Source: Burkholderiaceae bacterium | GTDB taxonomy: Bacteria > Pseudomonadota > Gammaproteobacteria > Burkholderiales > Burkholderiaceae | Reading direction: 5' to 3' | NCBI GenBank assembly: GCA_025458735.1 | Contig: JALORV010000232.1 | Coordinates: forward strand, 1 to 5,005 | DNA length: 5,005 nucleotides | Shown: positions 1-5,005 of the stretch, piece after piece | Position numbering within the stretch: the stretch's first letter is position 1 | Layout of the letters: each line of letters opens with the position of its first letter | Position numbers and translations under genes: made by a program | Notes under the pieces: generated by a model | Databases searched by the model: none | What the model was told of the DNA's origin: nothing | Seen by the model: only the letters and a program-made list of their open reading frames with translations

Positions 1-1115
1 ACCACTTCCTCGACGGTCAGCACACCGTGCGGATGGGCGTCGCCGATGGTGCGATCGCCGATCGTCAGGCGGCCCGGCGCGGTCTGGATGCGGGTGTCGG
101 GGCGTACCTTGCCGGCTTCCAGCGCCGCCGCGACGGCGAACGGCTTCATCGTCGAGCCTGGCTCGAAGGTGTCGGTGATGACCCGGTTGCGGATCGCGTC
201 GCCGCTCAGGCGCAGGCGCAGGTTCGGATCGAACGTGGGCCAGTTGGCCAGCGCCAGGATCTCGCCGGTGGCGACGTCGACCACGATGGCCGCGCCGGCC
301 TTGGCCTGGTGCCGGTCGATGGCGCCCTTGAGTGCCGAGAAGGCGATGTACTGGATGCGGCTGTCGATCGACAGCGCGACGTCGCGACCGTCGACCGGCT
401 CGCGCAGCCAGTCGTCCTCGACGATGCGGCCGAGCCGGTCCTTGATCACGCGCCGGCTGCCTGCGCGCCCGGCCAGCACGCGTTCGTGCGCCAGCTCGAC
501 GCCTTCCTGGCCGCGGTCCTCGACGTTTGTGAAGCCCACGATGTGCGCGCTGGTCGGGCCCTCCGGGTAGTGCCGCTTGAACTCGCGGCTCGCGTGGATG
601 CCGGCGATCTTCAGCGCCGCGATCCGCTCGGCGACTTCCATGTCGACCTGGCGGCGCAGGTAGATGAAGCTGCGGTCCTCGTGGGCGAGCCGGCGCCGCA
701 GTTCGGCCGGCGACATCTCCAGCAGCCGGGCCAGCTCGGCTACCTGCGCCGGCGTGGCATCGACGTCCTCGGGGATCGCCCACACGGCGCGCGCCGGCAC
801 CGACGAGGCGAGCACGACCCCGTTGCGGTCGGTCACGCGGCCGCGCGTGGCCGGAACCTCGAGCGTGCGCGCATAGCGTGCCTCGCCCTGGCGCTGCAGG
901 AAGTCGGTCGTCACGCCGCCCATCAGGTAAAAGGCGCGGCCGCCGAGCGCGACGAAGCCGACGAACAGCATGAAGAGCAGCAGCTTCGAACGCCACGCGG
1001 GCAGCGCCACCGTCAGCAACGGGTTGCTGTTGAAGGCGACCCGCTCGCGGCTGCCCGCCGCGCCGGTCGCGCGCCGCATCGCCCCGCCCCTGGCCTGGCG
1101 CCGTCCAGTCGTCAC
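1..1115 (-). CDS. ftsI: Peptidoglycan D,D-transpeptidase FtsI (PBP3), N-terminal part
   Basis: Septal class B penicillin-binding protein that cross-links peptidoglycan at the division site. The 371 codons present show a short basic cytoplasmic tail, one membrane segment (about residues 44-64, LLLFMLFVGFVALGG), the non-catalytic pedestal with RGRVTDRNG at 91-99, and the start of the transpeptidase domain. The active-site motif is complete: FEPGSTMKPF with nucleophile Ser321 and Lys324. The SxN and KTG motifs lie beyond the left edge, so the gene is cut by the window, not broken. I chose the GTG at 1115 because GGGAG sits 7 nt upstream and the start overlaps the ftsL stop (GTGA). An in-frame ATG at 1079 (residue 13) is the alternative and also leaves the membrane segment intact. 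It is the distal gene visible in the mraZ operon and is translationally coupled to ftsL, its partner in the FtsQLB/FtsWI septal complex. Confidence 0.96.
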   Translation of the reverse strand, partial: MTTGRRQARGGAMRRATGAAGSRERVAFNSNPLLTVALPAWRSKLLLFMLFVGFVALGGRAFYLMGGVTTDFLQRQGEARYARTLEVPATRGRVTDRNGVVLASSVPARAVWAIPEDVDATPAQVAELARLLEMSPAELRRRLAHEDRSFIYLRRQVDMEVAERIAALKIAGIHASREFKRHYPEGPTSAHIVGFTNVEDRGQEGVELAHERVLAGRAGSRRVIKDRLGRIVEDDWLREPVDGRDVALSIDSRIQYIAFSALKGAIDRHQAKAGAAIVVDVATGEILALANWPTFDPNLRLRLSGDAIRNRVITDTFEPGSTMKPFAVAAALEAGKVRPDTRIQTAPGRLTIGDRTIGDAHPHGVLTVEEV

Positions 1116-1420
1116 TTGCGCGCTCCCGGCTTGACCGGCGCCGCGGCGCTCGATTCCGGCAGGTTGAGGAAGACCGTCGCGCCGGCATCGGCGGCACGGA
1201 AGCCGAGCCGGGTGGCGGCCCGCTCGACCGCTGCCGGCTGCGCCAGCCGCGCCTGTTCGATGGTCAGGCGCTCGAAGTCGACGTCGAGCTGCCGGGCCTC
1301 CTGAAGGGCGCGCTCGACATCGACGAACAGCGAGCGCGTGCGGTGCTGCGCCGTGACCAGGCCCAGCGCCGAGACGAACAGCAGCAGCGCCGCGACGATC
1401 ACCAGGGCACGGCGGATCAT
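1112..1420 (-). CDS. ftsL: Cell division protein FtsL
   Basis: Small bitopic division protein of the FtsQLB complex, which activates FtsWI at the septum. The product is 102 residues: a very short cytoplasmic tail (MIRR), one membrane segment (about residues 5-23), then a periplasmic coiled-coil stretch with [22 protein letters not shown] and an FERLTIEQ segment. This is the typical betaproteobacterial FtsL layout, followed by an Ala/Pro-rich tail. The ATG at 1420 overlaps the rsmH stop as ATGA, the usual coupled arrangement. A GTG at 1435 would add five residues (MAAHP) and cannot be excluded, since neither start has a clear Shine-Dalgarno sequence. FtsL is poorly conserved, so the assignment rests on size, topology and position between rsmH and ftsI. 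Confidence 0.9.
   Translation of the reverse strand: MIRRALVIVAALLLFVSALGLVTAQHRTRSLFVDVERALQEARQLDVDFERLTIEQARLAQPAAVERAATRLGFRAADAGATVFLNLPESSAAAPVKPGARK
1123..1127 (-). promoter_or_regulatory. Ribosome binding site for ftsI
   Basis: GGGAG on the minus strand, inside the last codons of ftsL and 7 nt before the GTG at 1115. It decides for the GTG start over the ATG at 1079, although that ATG is also preceded by a G-rich run (GGGGCGGGG). Confidence 0.55.
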
Positions 1421-2292
1421 GGGATGTGCGGCCACGGTGCGGCCGTGCGTTCAGCTGCGCGCAGCACCGCCGAGCGGGCGCGCGGGTTGAGCGCGACTTC
1501 CGCGGCATCGGCACGCACGCGCGCGAGTGTCGTCAGCCGCGGCGCGGGCAACTCGGCCGCGCGCAGCGGCAGCGCGCGCTCGCGTGCGCCCGGCCGGTCC
1601 GGATGCGCATGCGCGTCGATGAAGCGCTTGACGATGCGGTCCTCCAGCGAGTGAAAGCTGATGACGACCAGGCGCCCGCCCGCCCGCAGGCGGCGCCCGG
1701 CCTGCTCCAGGGCTAGCGCCAATTCCTCAAGCTCTTGATTGACGTGAATCCGTACAGCCTGAAATGTCCGCGTGGCCGGATGCTGTGCCCCGTCCGCGCG
1801 GCTCTTGCGGTCCCCATAGTCGCGGATCACCCGTGTGAGTTCATCGGGACCAGCTTTGGCGAGCCACTCGGCCGCCGTCTGGCCGGCGGTCGTATCCATG
1901 CGCATGTCGAGCGGCCCATCGCCGCGCCAGGAGAAGCCGCGCGCCGCCTCGTCGATCTGCGGCGACGACACGCCGAGATCGAGCAGCACACCGTGCACCT
2001 GCGAAACCCCGCAGGCATCGAGCATCGCCTCCAGCCGTGAAAACGCCGTGTGCTCGATGTGAAAGCGCGCATCGCCGATCCCGGATGCAGCGGCCACAGC
2101 AGCCGGATCGCGGTCCAGCGCAAGCAGGCGCCCCGTCGGCGACAGGCGATCGAGCAGCAACCGGCTGTGGCCGCCGCGCCCGAAGGTGGCATCGACATAG
2201 GTTCCGGCCGGATCCGTCAGCAGCAGGTCGACCGCCGGTCCGGCGAGAACCGAGCGGTGCCCGCGGGCATCCGGCGAGGGAGTGGCCGCCAT
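1417..2292 (-). CDS. rsmH: 16S rRNA (cytosine1402-N4)-methyltransferase RsmH, with an internal gap
   Basis: SAM-dependent enzyme that N4-methylates C1402 in the decoding centre of 16S rRNA (formerly MraW). Family motifs are clear: [12 protein letters not shown] (32-43, SAM loop), LALDRDP (57-63), [11 protein letters not shown] (102-112), [16 protein letters not shown] (118-133), [12 protein letters not shown] (171-182), [13 protein letters not shown] (212-224) and C-terminal NPRARS (269-274). The product is 291 residues, against 313 in E. coli. Most of the shortfall is one block: between Tyr159-Gly160 and His171 there are 10 residues where E. coli has about 42, so the conserved RFAKRIARAIV...ELA segment of the inserted helical domain is absent in frame. 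DNA around this gap has lower GC and rarer codons than its surroundings. The reading frame is otherwise open, so the enzyme may be altered or inactive; function is uncertain. The ATG at 2292 follows the mraZ stop by 6 nt with only a weak ribosome site. Confidence 0.93.
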   Translation of the reverse strand: MAATPSPDARGHRSVLAGPAVDLLLTDPAGTYVDATFGRGGHSRLLLDRLSPTGRLLALDRDPAAVAAASGIGDARFHIEHTAFSRLEAMLDACGVSQVHGVLLDLGVSSPQIDEAARGFSWRGDGPLDMRMDTTAGQTAAEWLAKAGPDELTRVIRDYGDRKSRADGAQHPATRTFQAVRIHVNQELEELALALEQAGRRLRAGGRLVVISFHSLEDRIVKRFIDAHAHPDRPGARERALPLRAAELPAPRLTTLARVRADAAEVALNPRARSAVLRAAERTAAPWPHIP

Positions 2293-2298
2293 TCACCG

Positions 2299-2727
2299 TC
2301 AGAACGTGAAGTCGGCAGCGGAATCGGGCAGGCCGTTGGCCAGCGACTGACGCTCGTGCTCGCCGAGCCGGGCCACGTCCCACAGCTCGAAGTGCGCGCC
2401 CATGCCGAGCAGCATCACATCGCGCTCGAGGCCGGCGGCGGCGCGCAGCTCAGCGGTCACCAGCACCCGGCCGGCGCTGTCGAGGTCGAGGTCGACGGCA
2501 CTGCCGAGCAGCAGCCGCTGCAGCGCGCGCGCCGAGTAAGGCAGCTGCGCGATCTGCTGCCGGCGCACCTCCCAGGTCGGCCGGGGATAGACCAGCAGGC
2601 AACCGTCGGGGTGGCGGGTCAGCGTCAACCGGCCCTCGCAGCCGGCCGCCAGCGCGTCCCTATGCCGCGCCGGCATGGAGAGACGGCCCTTGCCATCCAA
2701 GGTCAGTTGTGAGGCACCCTGAAACAC
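2299..2727 (-). CDS. mraZ: Transcriptional regulator MraZ
   Basis: DNA-binding repressor of its own dcw operon. The product has 142 residues, close to the usual size for this family, and two SpoVT/AbrB-like modules carrying the DxxxR signature: LDGKGRLSMP (D11, R15) and LDSAGRVLV (D83, R87). RHRD, HPDGCLLVYP and FELWD match the family. I chose the GTG at 2727 because it gives the canonical N-terminus (V/M)FQGAS...LD.KGR. The frame stays open to a GTG at 2778, which would add 17 residues without family resemblance. No convincing ribosome site precedes 2727, so initiation may be weak. It is the first gene of the operon, downstream of its own candidate operator (2785-2810), and the stop lies 6 nt before rsmH. 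In E. coli, MraZ excess is toxic and RsmH counteracts it, which makes the odd RsmH next door relevant. Confidence 0.95.
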   Translation of the reverse strand: MFQGASQLTLDGKGRLSMPARHRDALAAGCEGRLTLTRHPDGCLLVYPRPTWEVRRQQIAQLPYSARALQRLLLGSAVDLDLDSAGRVLVTAELRAAAGLERDVMLLGMGAHFELWDVARLGEHERQSLANGLPDSAADFTF

Positions 2728-2784
2728 GCTTGATGGACACGGAACAGTCAACGCAACGCCGAACGGCGAAGCGAACACTAACTA

Positions 2785-2810
2785 TCCCACTGTCTCCCAC
2801 TATTTCACAC
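2785..2810 (-). promoter_or_regulatory. MraZ operator: three boxes at 10-bp spacing
   Basis: Reading the minus strand, GTGTGA (2810-2805), GTGGGA (2800-2795) and GTGGGA (2790-2785) repeat exactly every 10 bp. This matches the known MraZ box arrangement (direct TGGGN-type repeats, one helical turn apart, before mraZ). The first copy is degenerate. The boxes begin right after the predicted transcription start and lie 58-84 nt before the mraZ start codon, so bound MraZ could block initiation or escape. Autorepression is known for the family; here it is inferred from position. Confidence 0.85.
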
Positions 2811-2818
2811 GGGTCGCC

Positions 2819-2848
2819 ACTGTAATCCAGCGGTTTCGTGGCGGTCAA
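2819..2848 (-). promoter_or_regulatory. Predicted sigma70 promoter of the mraZ operon
   Basis: On the minus strand, TTGACC (2848-2843) matches the -35 box at 5 of 6 positions. It is followed after 18 bp by TACAGT (2824-2819), which matches the -10 box at 4 of 6. Predicted transcription start is near 2812, giving a leader of about 85 nt that begins with the MraZ boxes. The agreement of promoter and operator positions supports both calls. Confidence 0.6.
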
Positions 2849-2851
2849 GCG

Positions 2852-2865
2852 AATTGCCGGGAATT
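2852..2865. other. Imperfect palindrome next to the mra promoter
   Basis: AATTGCCGGGAATT has 12 of 14 positions in dyad symmetry and ends 3 bp upstream of the -35 box. It could be a regulator site or simply AT-rich promoter-upstream DNA. No specific regulator is suggested. Confidence 0.25.
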
Positions 2866-3190
2866 TTTCAATGACAACAAGGACTTAGCGGCAGTTTTTC
2901 ACGCGGAATCGTGGCTGATTTCTGCGCCAATTGAATGGCTTAGCGCAGGTAGTAAAAGTGAAATCTCAGGAAAGTCGGTTTCCTCGCCGGCATCGACGCG
3001 CGCGAACACCTGCGACGGCGGCTGACGAATGCCGGCTGCCCACATGCGATAGACAGAAGCTATCGAACCGTGGTCGCGTCAGGACTTCGGGTGCGGTCGG
3101 CCTGTCGCGCGCCGACTCCAAGGCACCGCCGATAGATTCGCCCAATGGCTGCCGCGCGCGATTGCAACGCCGGACACACGGGAAGAGTGC
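2866..3190. other. Intergenic stretch between rnpB and the mra promoter
   Basis: No convincing gene is seen on either strand; the open frames here have no recognisable content and some run into rnpB. The part next to the mra promoter (about 2866-2970) is clearly richer in A and T than the rest of the window, with several T and A runs. The remainder is GC-rich and holds three perfect short inverted repeats: AGGAAA/TTTCCT (2968-2984), GCCGGCAT/ATGCCGGC (arms 2986-2993 and 3029-3036) and CGATAG/CTATCG (3047-3065). None is followed by a strong T run on the minus strand, so no clear terminator for rnpB can be named. Read-through from rnpB toward mraZ is possible. Confidence 0.5.
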
Positions 3191-3604
3191 AAAGCCCGCC
3201 GATAAGCCGGATTCTGTTCGGCGCCCTTGCGAGCGCCGCGACGATCATTCATCTGGGCCGGCGATCACTCGCCGGCTCGAGCCACCTACCCGCGGCCTCT
3301 CCGAGCAGGATCAGCGGCCGCCTATTTGGTGTTGCTCCACGTAGAGATTGCCCGTTTCACCCGACTCGGCTTCGCCTCGTCGGGCACGGCGCTTGCGCGC
3401 CGCACCCTCTGAAGAGCCGCCTTCCAGCCGCCCTTCCTGACAAGACTTTGTCGGCGCGCTGCGCGCGCCTCCAGCCGGTCGACTCGTCTCTGTTGCTCTG
3501 ATCCTCACCTCGCGGTGGGCAGGCGTTACCTGCTACGTTGCTCTGCGGAGTCCGGACTTTCCTCGACGCCTTTTGACTAGCGACGCGATCGTCTGGCGGG
3601 CTTT
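3191..3604 (-). ncRNA. rnpB: RNase P RNA, bacterial class A
   Basis: Catalytic RNA that removes 5' leaders from pre-tRNAs. The ends pair perfectly as helix P1 (AAAGCCCGCC with GGCGGGCTTT), giving about 414 nt. Core elements are visible: P2 (GACGATC with GATCGTC); P4 with the bulged U (AAGTCCGGA at 3559-3551 with TCCGGCTT at 3211-3204) inside GAGGAAAGTCC and AGAATCCGGCTTA; the P6 pseudoknot (GAGCA with TGCTC in loop L17); the conserved GGAGCAACACCAAATAGG; P18 with a GTGA loop (3258-3275); and an 8-bp GCAA hairpin between P2 and P4 (3219-3238), best read as optional helix P19. P8 and P9-like hairpins are also present. The specificity domain (about 3364-3486) is unusual: I do not find the GGTAAGAG loop, or GGTGAAA between P12 and P13, known from E. 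coli. P3 is a short hairpin. The position upstream of mraZ is as in Pseudomonas. Confidence 0.96.
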
Positions 3605-3613
3605 GCGGAACGC

Positions 3614-3640
3614 ATTTTAGGGTGGCCCGGACCACTTCAA
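3614..3640 (-). promoter_or_regulatory. Predicted rnpB promoter
   Basis: On the minus strand, TAAAAT (3619-3614) is a 5 of 6 match to the -10 box and ends 9 nt before the mature 5' end. The best -35 candidate is TTGAAG (3640-3635), but the spacer is then only 15 bp (16 if CTTGAA is used). The sequence between the -10 box and the start (GCGTTCC) is GC-rich, as in growth-rate-controlled stable RNA promoters. The spacer is almost entirely a palindrome, GTGGCCCGGACCAC (3622-3635). Confidence 0.55.
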
Positions 3641-3693
3641 GGCGACAACGCGGCCGCTTTTCGCGGGAGCGGGCGCACCCGGCCACGACTAAG

Positions 3694-3710
3694 GTGCAGC
3701 AGGGCTGCAC
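3694..3710. repeat. Perfect 7-bp inverted repeat
   Basis: GTGCAGC and GCTGCAC are separated by AGG. The repeat lies in the divergent region between rnpB and the kinase gene, directly touching the tandem repeats that follow. It could be an operator half-pair or a small hairpin in a kinase leader RNA; there is no T run, so a terminator is unlikely. Confidence 0.45.
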
Positions 3711-3775
3711 ACAATCCGACACAATCCGCACACGAACACTGCCGCGCGCAACTCGATCCGCACCTGATCCACACC
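3709..3775 (+). repeat. Phased direct repeats upstream of the kinase gene
   Basis: ACACAATCCG occurs twice in perfect tandem (3709-3718, 3719-3728). The shared core recurs further down, giving four copies: ATCCGACAC (3714), ATCCGCACA (3724), ATCCGCACC (3756) and ATCCACACC (3767). Copies in each pair are 10-11 bp apart and the pairs are about 42 bp apart, close to four helical turns. Same-face spacing and location just before a two-component operon suggest regulator binding sites, perhaps for autoregulation. This is inference. No clear promoter boxes for the kinase gene are visible in this GC-rich stretch. Confidence 0.45.
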
Positions 3776-3808
3776 GCGCCGCCATCGAGTGCAAAGACGT
3801 CTGCCACA

Positions 3809-4939
3809 GTGACCACTTCCGATCCCGCCGCACCCCGACTGATCGTCGTCGAGGACTCCGAACTCGACTACGAACTGCTGCTCGCGATGCTGATGCGCGA
3901 GGGCCTGCGTCCGCGCGCGGTGCGCGTCGAGGACGAGGCCGGCATGCGGGACGCCTTCGCCGCTGGGCCGATCGACGCCGTCATCACGGACCACAATCTG
4001 CCGCGCTTCGACTCGTTCGCTTCGCTGAAGGTGGCCAAGACGGTCGATCCGGACATTCCGGTCATCGTGCTGTCGGGCGAGATGTCCGAGGACCTTGCGG
4101 TCGCCTCGCTGCATGCCGGCGCCGACGACTTCGTGCTGAAGACGCGCATGTTCCGCATCGCCTCGGCCCTGCAGCACAGCCTGCAGGCGGCACGGACCCG
4201 GCGCGAGGGGCGCAGCGCAGCGGCGGCGCTGGCGGCCAGCGAGAGCAAGCTGCATGCGCTCACCCAGCACCTCGAGCGCGCCAAGGAAGAGGAGCGCCGT
4301 GCGATTGCGCAGGAGATCCACGACGACGTCGGCGGCGCACTGACGGCTCTGAAGTTCGAGGTGGTGCGTCTGGCGCGGGAACTGGGCGCCGATGCGGCGC
4401 ATCGCGAGCGGCTGCAGGCGATCCAGCAGTTGCTCGAGTCCGCCGTGGTGGCCACCCACCGCATCCAGCACGCCCTGCGGCCGGCCGTGCTCGACGCCGG
4501 ACTGGTGGCCGCGCTCGAGTGGCTGACACGCGGCTTCGGCGAGCGCACCGGCCTGCCGATCGACTTCCGCAGCAACCGCGACGAATTCGAGATCGCGCCG
4601 GACCGTGCGGCCGCGCTGTATCGGGTCGCCCAGGAGGCACTGACCAACGTGCGCAAGCACGCCGCGGCCCGGCAGGTGCATGTGCAGCTCTTTGCGCTCG
4701 ACGACGATGTCACGCTCGAGATCGCCGACGACGGCGCCGGCTTCGAGACCGGCAGCCTGGCGGTGACTCCGGGCTTCGGCGTGCGCGGACTGCTCGAGCG
4801 CGCGCGTGGGCTCGATGGCTGGGCGGAGGTCTCGTCCTCGCCCGGGCGCGGCACCACCGTGATGTTCTCGATTCCGCCGCGGCCGCCGGCGCGCTCGAAG
4901 TGGACAGCTACGGAGCGGGAGGAGCCAGATGCCGATTAG
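3809..4939 (+). CDS. Hybrid sensor kinase: REC-HisKA_3-HATPase
   Basis: Soluble two-component kinase of 376 residues without signal peptide or membrane segment. An N-terminal receiver domain (about 10-125) has the acidic pair E15/D16, phospho-acceptor D61, S89 and K111. A helical linker follows, rich in Ala, Glu and Arg (about 125-160). The dimerisation/phospho-acceptor domain is the NarX/DegS/UhpB type (HisKA_3), with EIHDDVGGALTALK and His171. The ATPase domain shows the N-box (RVAQEALTNVRKHA, N280), DDGAGF (307-312) and GFGVRGLLERA (322-332). It probably trans-phosphorylates the regulator encoded next, with which it overlaps by 11 nt, and takes its input from phosphorylation or binding at its own receiver domain. 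The start is GTG at 3809, just before the receiver domain; no Shine-Dalgarno sequence is evident. The C-terminal tail after about 357 (PPRPPARSKW...) is low-complexity. The signal is unknown. Confidence 0.93.
   Translation: MTTSDPAAPRLIVVEDSELDYELLLAMLMREGLRPRAVRVEDEAGMRDAFAAGPIDAVITDHNLPRFDSFASLKVAKTVDPDIPVIVLSGEMSEDLAVASLHAGADDFVLKTRMFRIASALQHSLQAARTRREGRSAAAALAASESKLHALTQHLERAKEEERRAIAQEIHDDVGGALTALKFEVVRLARELGADAAHRERLQAIQQLLESAVVATHRIQHALRPAVLDAGLVAALEWLTRGFGERTGLPIDFRSNRDEFEIAPDRAAALYRVAQEALTNVRKHAAARQVHVQLFALDDDVTLEIADDGAGFETGSLAVTPGFGVRGLLERARGLDGWAEVSSSPGRGTTVMFSIPPRPPARSKWTATEREEPDAD
4917..4924 (+). promoter_or_regulatory. Ribosome binding site of the response regulator
   Basis: GGGAGGAG inside the last kinase codons, 4 nt before the ATG at 4929 (6 nt if GGGAGG is the pairing part). 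It supports this start and translational coupling with the kinase. Confidence 0.7.
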
Positions 4940-5005
4940 GCTGATCGTGGTCGACGATCACGCGATCGTCCGGCGCGGCATCGTGCAGGTGCTGTCCGAG
5001 TACCC
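4929..5005 (+). CDS. Response regulator, N-terminal fragment (probably NarL/LuxR family)
   Basis: Only 25 codons lie inside the window. They encode MPIRLIVVDDHAIVRRG, the first beta strand and acidic pair (DD at 9-10) of a receiver domain; VDDHAIVRRG is typical of NarL/FixJ-type regulators with a C-terminal helix-turn-helix. The output domain is beyond the right edge and cannot be confirmed. The gene overlaps the kinase end by 11 nt in another frame and has its own strong ribosome site. HisKA_3 kinases almost always pair with NarL-family regulators, so this is the likely phosphate acceptor and transcription factor of the system. Confidence 0.88.
   Translation, partial: MPIRLIVVDDHAIVRRGIVQVLSEY

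Noticed and set aside
27..1304. Long open frame of 425 codons on the plus strand
   Set aside because: It lies opposite ftsI and ftsL, which have clear family motifs; the product is Arg/Ala/Gly-rich without domains, typical of high-GC antisense frames.
1421..1435. FtsL start at the GTG at 1435
   Set aside because: It would overlap rsmH by 19 nt; the ATG at 1420 gives the common ATGA overlap and a normal short cytoplasmic tail. Not fully excluded.
2728..2778. Longer MraZ beginning at the GTG at 2778
   Set aside because: The extra 17 residues are not family-like, whereas V-FQGAS at 2727 matches the canonical MraZ N-terminus.
2968..2976. AGGAAAGTC resembling the conserved rnpB string, suggesting an rnpB remnant
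   Set aside because: Only nine bases match, on the opposite strand, with no other rnpB elements nearby; it is one arm of a local inverted repeat.
2931..3344. Open frames across the intergenic region and rnpB
   Set aside because: They run into the structured RNA gene, have no recognisable content and no ribosome site.
3689..4681. Minus-strand open frames opposite the kinase
   Set aside because: Shadow of biased codon use; no family resemblance, no start context.
3622..4944. 440-codon plus-strand frame overlapping the kinase
   Set aside because: The product is dominated by Arg, Ala and Gly and has no motifs; the frame at 3809-4939 carries all kinase signatures.
1..5005. CRISPR array, insertion sequence, tRNA or attachment site
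   Set aside because: No regularly spaced long repeats, terminal inverted repeats, transposase motifs or tRNA cloverleaf were found on either strand.

Overview
The window is high-GC bacterial DNA carrying the promoter-proximal end of a division and cell wall (dcw) cluster on the minus strand, an RNase P RNA gene on the minus strand, and a two-component system on the plus strand. The FtsL sequence style, the order rnpB-mraZ-rsmH-ftsL-ftsI and the class A RNase P RNA suggest a proteobacterium, most likely a betaproteobacterium (Burkholderiales-like). This placement is inference from remembered families, not from a search.

Minus strand, read from right to left. rnpB (3604 to 3191) has a promoter at 3614-3640 with a GC-rich discriminator. 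A gene-free stretch of about 340 bp follows, with several short inverted repeats. Then comes a sigma70-like promoter (2848-2819) and, immediately after its predicted start point, three 10-bp-phased MraZ boxes (2810-2785). The genes are mraZ (GTG start at 2727), rsmH (2292-1417), ftsL (1420-1112) and the first 371 codons of ftsI (from 1115, running off the left edge). They are tightly packed: a 6-nt gap, then two overlaps of about 4 nt. This indicates one translationally coupled operon in which MraZ represses its own promoter, RsmH methylates 16S rRNA, and FtsL and FtsI act in septal peptidoglycan synthesis.

Plus strand. About 200 bp divergent from rnpB holds an inverted repeat and four direct ATCC(G/A)(C/A)AC-type repeats. 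It is followed by a cytosolic REC-HisKA_3-HATPase hybrid kinase (3809-4939) and, overlapping it by 11 nt, the start of a response regulator (4929 to the right edge). The pair looks like a NarL/DegS-type phosphorelay whose input is the kinase's own receiver domain.

The main oddities are these. RsmH lacks about 30 residues between its YG and HPATRTF motifs, beside a patch of low-GC, atypical codons. RNase P RNA has a normal catalytic core, but I cannot match its specificity domain to the usual conserved strings. The shared region between rnpB and the kinase contains phased repeats and a palindrome inside the rnpB promoter. No complete new defence or mobile system is visible; most of the window is core housekeeping DNA.
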